Positions 60,216-64,000 of a stretch of DNA of 64,000 nt are shown piece after piece. Every line of letters starts with the position of its first letter. The first letter of the stretch is position 1. The position numbers were made by a program, and so were the translations under genes. The notes under the pieces were generated by a model. The model was given only the letters and a program-made list of their open reading frames with translations. It was not told where the DNA came from and made no database searches. Source of the stretch: an uncultured Clostridia bacterium (GTDB taxonomy: Bacteria; Bacillota; Clostridia; Oscillospirales; Ruminococcaceae); the NCBI GenBank assembly GCA_947589355.1, contig CANPZC010000007.1, positions 31,347 to 95,346 of the forward strand. Direction: 5' to 3'.

Positions 60216-60695
60216 ATGAAAAGAAATGATTATCTCTCGTGGGACGAGTATTTTATGGGCATAGCAAAGCTGTCGGCAGGGCGCAGCAAGGACAACAACA
60301 CGCAGGTAGGCGCTTGCATAGTCAGCAGGGAGAACAAGATACTCTCGATGGGCTACAACGGTATGCCGACAGGCTGCTGCGACGACGATATGCCGTGGGA
60401 GCGCGAAGGCGAGAACCTTGATACAAAGTACCCCTATGTCTGCCACGCGGAGCTCAACGCGATACTCAACCGCTCTACGGGCTCTCTCGAGGGCGCAAAA
60501 CTGTACGTTACGCTTTTCCCATGCAACGAGTGCGCCAAGGCTATAATACAATGCGGTATAAAAGAGATAGTGTACGGCGAGGACAAGTACGCAGGCTCAG
60601 ACAGCGTAGTCGCCTCAAAGAAGATGTTTGACATGGTGGGCATAAAGTACACAAAATACACCCCCACCGGCAGAACGTTCGCTATAGAGCTGTAA
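60216..60695 (+). CDS. dCMP deaminase (ComEB-type)
   Basis: About 159 residues. Zinc-dependent cytidine/deoxycytidylate deaminase: YPYVCHAELNAILN with zinc His and catalytic Glu (about 70-83) and TLFPCNECAKAIIQCGI with the two zinc cysteines (about 98-114). It turns dCMP into dUMP for thymidylate supply. Start ATG at 60216 with GGGGTG seven bases ahead; GTG at 60207 is an alternative. Confidence 0.93.
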   Translation: MKRNDYLSWDEYFMGIAKLSAGRSKDNNTQVGACIVSRENKILSMGYNGMPTGCCDDDMPWEREGENLDTKYPYVCHAELNAILNRSTGSLEGAKLYVTLFPCNECAKAIIQCGIKEIVYGEDKYAGSDSVVASKKMFDMVGIKYTKYTPTGRTFAIEL

Positions 60696-60710
60696 GGCTT
60701 TCTGTACATA

Positions 60711-60742
60711 TAAAAAAGCACATCGCGAAAACGGTGTGCTTT
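60711..60742 (+). terminator. Terminator of the dCMP deaminase gene
   Basis: Stem AAAGCACATCG / CGGTGTGCTTT with one G-T pair and loop CGAAAA, tail TTTTAGTATC. Confidence 0.8.
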
Positions 60743-61260
60743 TAGTATCTCAATTTCTGCAAATTTTTTCATAAGATAAAAAAGAATTGGTACGAGCGCG
60801 AACAGGCATTTCGCTATCAGAGGTAAGAGGTTAGAAGTTAGAAACGATTTTTAAGACTTTGCGAAAGTTTATCATACCTGCGGTTTACAAGAAGCAAGAG
60901 GCAAGAAATGCGCTCTACTACTACAGCTAAGCGCCACCACTCCAACTCCCCTTAAAAAAACAAAAGCACGCCCACCCCACACGCCGCTGGAAGAATATTC
61001 TGCCATCTGCTTTCAGTTAAAGTGTGGGTATAAGAAATAAGATAACGAGGAGCGAAAATGTGTTTTTTCACTCAGCACGCCGCTCTCTCAGATAACGCCA
61101 AACAAAGTGAAAAATCAATAATACAAACCTATGAAATATCCCCTCACACAAACCTCCCCCAAAAAGAAAAGCTACTGGAAGAATATTCTGCCACATCTTA
61201 CCCAAAAACTTCGCCCTCTCAACGCTTTTGAACGTTTAGAGGGCATTTTATATTAAACAC
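60743..61260. repeat. Intergenic repeat block before the acyl-CoA synthetase gene
   Basis: No gene. Holds a CGCTATCAGAGGTAAGA start followed by 7-bp units TTAGAAG-type (60815-60845); ATACCTGCGGTTTACAAGAAGCAAGAGG (about 60870-60898), matching 46018; two copies of GAAGAATATTCTGCCA (60990-61005, 61178-61193); and AACGCCAAACAAAGTGAAAAA (about 61085), related to 46192. A stem around 61210-61245 (CCCTCTCAACG … CGTTTAGAGGG, tail TTTTATATT) is a possible terminator. Confidence 0.7.
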
Positions 61261-62904
61261 TTATTCCTCGCTCTGTTTGCGAAGCTCTGTTTTTATTATC
61301 TTGCCGCTTATGGTCTTTGGCATTTCGTCAACTATCTGCAACACCCTTACCCACTTGTACTCGGCAAGTTTTGCGTTGCAGAAGTTCTTTATGTCGTTCT
61401 CCAGCTGCTTTGACGGCTCGTAGCCGCTCGAAAGCACTACCACAGCTTTTATAGCCTGCCCTCTCAGCTTGTCGGGTATTCCTATAACTCCGCATTCCAT
61501 AACGGCAGGGTGTTCCATAAGCACGTTTTCTATCTCCGATGGTCCAACTCTGTAGCCGCCTGTTTTTATAATGTCGTCAAATCTGCCGTTGAACCAGTAA
61601 AGACCGTTTTCATCGCGCCATGCAGAATCTCCCGTGTGGTATGCGCCGCCGCGCCATGCGTAAGCCTGCTGCTCCTCGTTGTCAAGGTACTGACAGAAAA
61701 TACCCGGCTGCTTGCCGCCCTCGGGCGGTATAACAACTATCTCGCCTATCTCGCCGTCCTTGACCTTTTTGCAGTCGCTGTCCCAAAGCTCTATGTTGTA
61801 CAGAGGGTTTACCCTGCCCATAGAACCGTGCGTGGGCGCGTAGCCTGTCATATTGCCGAGCAGCAGCGTTGATTCCGTCTGCCCGAAGCCCTCATAGATA
61901 GGCATACCGGTCTTTTCCTCAAACAGTCTGAACACCTCGGCAGCGAGCATTTCGCCGGCAGTTGAGCAGTGTTTCAGGTTCGGCATAGGGGGTATCTCCT
62001 TGCGTACCAAATATCTGTATACCGTCGGCGGAGCGCAGAAAGATGTAACGCCGTAGCGGTTTATTATTGTGATGAGATTCTTCGGCTCGAAGTTGTCAAA
62101 GTCGTATACCATTATCGCACTGCCAACTGCCCACTGACCGTATATCTTGCCCCATGAAGCCTTTGCCCAGCCCGTTTCCGCAACGGTAAAGTGCAGGCCG
62201 TTGTCCTCAGCCTGCTGCCAGTATTTCGCGGTAGGCACGTGCGCCAGTGGGTATGAATGGTCGTGCATAACGCCCTTGGGGTAGCCTGTAGTACCCGAAG
62301 TAAAGTACATAAGCATAGGCTCGTAAAGCTGCGTGGGTATTCGCTCCCAGCTATCGTCTGCCTTTTCTATCGCATCGTCAAAATTTTCAAAGCCGTCTGC
62401 ATACCCCTGCGCACACCACAATTTGCAATTTTCAAGCTGCGATCTCTCTAAAGCCGCAATAACCTTTTGGGGAAATTCATTCTGCGCGGTGCAAAGCACG
62501 CCCTTTGCCTTTGAGCAGTTAAGGCGGTAAACAAGGTCGTCGACTGTCAGCTGATTTGTCGCAGGAATAGCCACAACGCCCAGTTTCAAAAGCGCTACCA
62601 CAGCTATCCAGTATTCATAATGCCTCTTTAATACGAGCAGCACCCTGTCGCCTTTTTTAAGACCTGCATTTTTGAAAACATTCGCAGCCTTGTCGCTAAG
62701 TCTTTTTATTTCGCCAAAGGTAAACACGCGCTCGTCGTTTTCGGTGTTGCACCAAACCAGAGCCCTTTTTTCGGGTTCTTCAGCGGCTATTGCATCAACT
62801 ATATCATAGCCGAAGTTGAAATTATCGGGCAAATTAAGCTTAAACTGAGTAAGCCTGCCGTTTTCGTCTACCTTTTCATAGCAGTATTTCTGATATATGC
62901 TCAT
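61261..62904 (-). CDS. AMP-forming acyl-CoA synthetase (acetyl/medium-chain type)
   Basis: A 547-residue adenylate-forming ligase activating a short or medium-chain acid with ATP and CoA. P-loop MYFTSGTTGYPKGVMHDH (about 210), YEGFGQTES (about 335), YHTGDSAWRDENGLYWFNGRFDDIIKTGGYRVGPSEIE (about 425-460), and the C-terminal lysine in PKTISGKIIKTELR (about 535). Length and the GWAKASWGKIYGQW segment suit AcsM/medium-chain type enzymes. Lies next to accA/accD with 36 bases between, so it may share the message and link acid activation to fatty acid synthesis. Confidence 0.9.
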   Translation of the reverse strand: MSIYQKYCYEKVDENGRLTQFKLNLPDNFNFGYDIVDAIAAEEPEKRALVWCNTENDERVFTFGEIKRLSDKAANVFKNAGLKKGDRVLLVLKRHYEYWIAVVALLKLGVVAIPATNQLTVDDLVYRLNCSKAKGVLCTAQNEFPQKVIAALERSQLENCKLWCAQGYADGFENFDDAIEKADDSWERIPTQLYEPMLMYFTSGTTGYPKGVMHDHSYPLAHVPTAKYWQQAEDNGLHFTVAETGWAKASWGKIYGQWAVGSAIMVYDFDNFEPKNLITIINRYGVTSFCAPPTVYRYLVRKEIPPMPNLKHCSTAGEMLAAEVFRLFEEKTGMPIYEGFGQTESTLLLGNMTGYAPTHGSMGRVNPLYNIELWDSDCKKVKDGEIGEIVVIPPEGGKQPGIFCQYLDNEEQQAYAWRGGAYHTGDSAWRDENGLYWFNGRFDDIIKTGGYRVGPSEIENVLMEHPAVMECGVIGIPDKLRGQAIKAVVVLSSGYEPSKQLENDIKNFCNAKLAEYKWVRVLQIVDEMPKTISGKIIKTELRKQSEE

Positions 62905-62940
62905 TATACGTTGTCCTCTTTTTATAGAATTTTGTAAAGT

Positions 62941-63741
62941 TTACTGACCTAAAGCCGTGCTTTTGGTCTCGCTGCCTATCTTGCGGAAACGCTCGTAACG
63001 CTTCTGTATAAGTTCGGGTTCTTCCGTCAGCTGCGACAGATCTTCAATAAGCATAGCGCGCAGCCTGTCGTAGAAAGGCTTTGTGCCTATCTCTTTTTCG
63101 GAAAGCACCTTTTCAATAATACCCAAAAACTTTGCATCTTCAGCAGTAAGCCTAAGGCTTGCCGCCGCTGCCTCAGCCTTTGCGGAATCTTTCCACAAAA
63201 TGCTCGCGCAGCCCTCGGGCGAAATTACAGAATACACAGAATTTTGCATCATGTATACCCTGTCAGCCACCGCCAAAGCAAGCGCGCCGCCGCTGCCGCC
63301 CTCGCCTATCAGAATAGAGATTATCGGCACGCAAAGCGTTGTCATTTCCATAAGGTTCTCAGCTATCGCCTGCCCCTGACCGCGTTCTTCAGCGCCTATG
63401 CCGCAGTATGCGCCCGAGGTATCTATAAAGCACACAATAGGTCTGCCGAACTTTTCAGCCTGCTTCATAAGCCGCAGAGCCTTTCTGTAACCCTCGGGGT
63501 GGGGCGCGCCGAAGTTTTTAGCCACCCTTTCTTTCGTGGTGTGACCCTTATCGATCGCAATAACAGTAACGGGCGTGCCGTCAAGCCGCGCAATACCGCC
63601 GACAATAGCGGCGTCGTCTGAAAAACGCCTGTCGCCGTGCAGCTCTATAAAATTTGTAAAAATGTTTCTGATGTAATCGCCGCCCGTAGGTCTGTTTATG
63701 CTGCGGGCCTGCTTTACTCTGTCATAAGGTGTCTGACCCAT
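62941..63741 (-). CDS. accA: Acetyl-CoA carboxylase carboxyltransferase alpha subunit
   Basis: About 266 residues. Crotonase-fold carboxyltransferase making malonyl-CoA with Acc[60 protein letters not shown], and [22 protein letters not shown] are AccA motifs. ATG at 63741 follows GGGGG; a slightly longer frame overlaps the accD stop. Somewhat shorter than E. coli AccA, as in clostridia. Confidence 0.94.
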   Translation of the reverse strand: MGQTPYDRVKQARSINRPTGGDYIRNIFTNFIELHGDRRFSDDAAIVGGIARLDGTPVTVIAIDKGHTTKERVAKNFGAPHPEGYRKALRLMKQAEKFGRPIVCFIDTSGAYCGIGAEERGQGQAIAENLMEMTTLCVPIISILIGEGGSGGALALAVADRVYMMQNSVYSVISPEGCASILWKDSAKAEAAAASLRLTAEDAKFLGIIEKVLSEKEIGTKPFYDRLRAMLIEDLSQLTEEPELIQKRYERFRKIGSETKSTALGQ

Positions 63742-63745
63742 TGTC

Positions 63746-64000
63746 TTAACCCCCATTATGCATATTCAAAAGCTCCGCGAGGAGTTTTTTCTGTTCTCTG
63801 CGCGGCACTATCTGGTCGATAAAACCGTGCTTCAGTACGAAATCAGCTTTCTGAAAGCCTTTCGGCAGAGCCTTTTTGGTCGTCTGCTCAATAACTCTTG
63901 CGCCTGCAAAACCAACCGTAGCATCGGGCTCTGCAAGAATAATATCGGCTTCCATAGCAAAACTTGCCGTAACGCCGCCCGTTGTGGGGTCGGTAAGCAC
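63746..64000 (-). CDS. accD: Acetyl-CoA carboxylase carboxyltransferase beta subunit, C-terminal part
   Basis: At least 84 residues up to the right edge; the gene continues outside. [32 protein letters not shown] and [32 protein letters not shown] are conserved C-terminal AccD segments. It ends four bases before the accA start, so the two subunits are made together. The zinc-ribbon N-terminus is not in the window. Confidence 0.93.
   Translation of the reverse strand: MLTDPTTGGVTASFAMEADIILAEPDATVGFAGARVIEQTTKKALPKGFQKADFVLKHGFIDQIVPRREQKKLLAELLNMHNGG

Noticed and set aside
1..64000. Phage, defence or toxin-antitoxin system
   Set aside because: No integrase, capsid, restriction, retron, Abi or toxin gene was recognised on either strand; the XRE gene has no toxin-like neighbour apart from an unrecognisable remnant.
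1..64000. tRNA or rRNA genes
   Set aside because: No cloverleaf-like segment with TTCRA and matching arms, and no rRNA-like conserved stretch was noticed in the intergenic spaces.

Overview
The window looks like chromosomal DNA of a Gram-positive anaerobe of the Ruminococcus / Oscillospiraceae type. This is inferred from gene content, not from a marker gene: a GH5 cellulase with a Thr/Lys-rich linker, a GH130 mannooligosaccharide phosphorylase, several CUT1 sugar ABC systems that lack their own MalK-type ATPase beside one free-standing UgpC/MsmK-type ATPase, LL-diaminopimelate aminotransferase (DapL), dipicolinate synthase, SpoVG, and the darA-holB-ricT string of Firmicutes. There are no rRNA or tRNA genes, no CRISPR array, no prophage and no intact insertion sequence. 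Most promoters read as good sigma-A boxes, and many units end in clear intrinsic terminators.

Layout. 1-13.5 kb (all minus): one long unit reading two LolD-like ATPases (one with an AbrB-like tail), a giant two-part solute-binding protein, a MalF/MalG permease pair, an NHL/TPR membrane protein, a Yip1-like membrane protein, a DUF5696 surface protein, and a second permease pair that runs off the left edge. 13.9-18 kb: a PurF paralogue without the catalytic cysteine, an SGNH-hydrolase lipoprotein and the UgpC/MsmK ATPase. 18-22.4 kb: RsuA-type pseudouridine synthase, a DUF4830 protein, dipicolinate synthase A/B, DapL. 22.4-26.3 kb: an AT-rich orphan gene, DapF, and a two-gene SufC/SufB-type minimal Fe-S system. 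26.3-31.3 kb: an LCP cell-wall ligase and a CUT1 sugar importer. 31.6-38.2 kb: a purine salvage block (deaminase, PNP, amidohydrolase, PP2C phosphatase; divergent Hpt) followed by polyphosphate kinase. 39-45.3 kb: cardiolipin synthase, a polar amino-acid ABC importer, and murC-lexA. 45.4-51.5 kb: SpoVG, GH5 cellulase, NUDIX, VanY-type peptidase, DarA, HolB, RicT. 51.9-56 kb: a MarR-controlled heterodimeric ABC exporter. 56.4-60.7 kb: an unfamiliar sigma factor with a partner gene, GH130 phosphorylase, an XRE regulator, a probable gene remnant, dCMP deaminase. 61.2-64 kb: acyl-CoA synthetase, AccA and the end of AccD.

How they fit together. The sugar side (two to three CUT1 importers, the shared ATPase, the secreted GH5 enzyme, the cytoplasmic GH130 phosphorylase) suggests a fibre degrader that imports beta-glucan/mannan oligosaccharides and phosphorolyses them. 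The purine block can carry deaminated nucleosides to hypoxanthine and on to IMP. Dipicolinate synthase and SpoVG suggest a sporulation programme, or a relic of one.

The most unusual material is (a) the 13.5-kb transporter-like operon, whose subunit mix does not match a textbook importer, and (b) a family of modular intergenic repeats at the 3' ends of transcription units. The best example is 38402-38940, where a perfect 49-bp inverted repeat encloses a string of near-perfect hairpins. Relatives of its end module lie at 23.5 and 45.8 kb, accompanied by 7-bp periodic repeats at five places.
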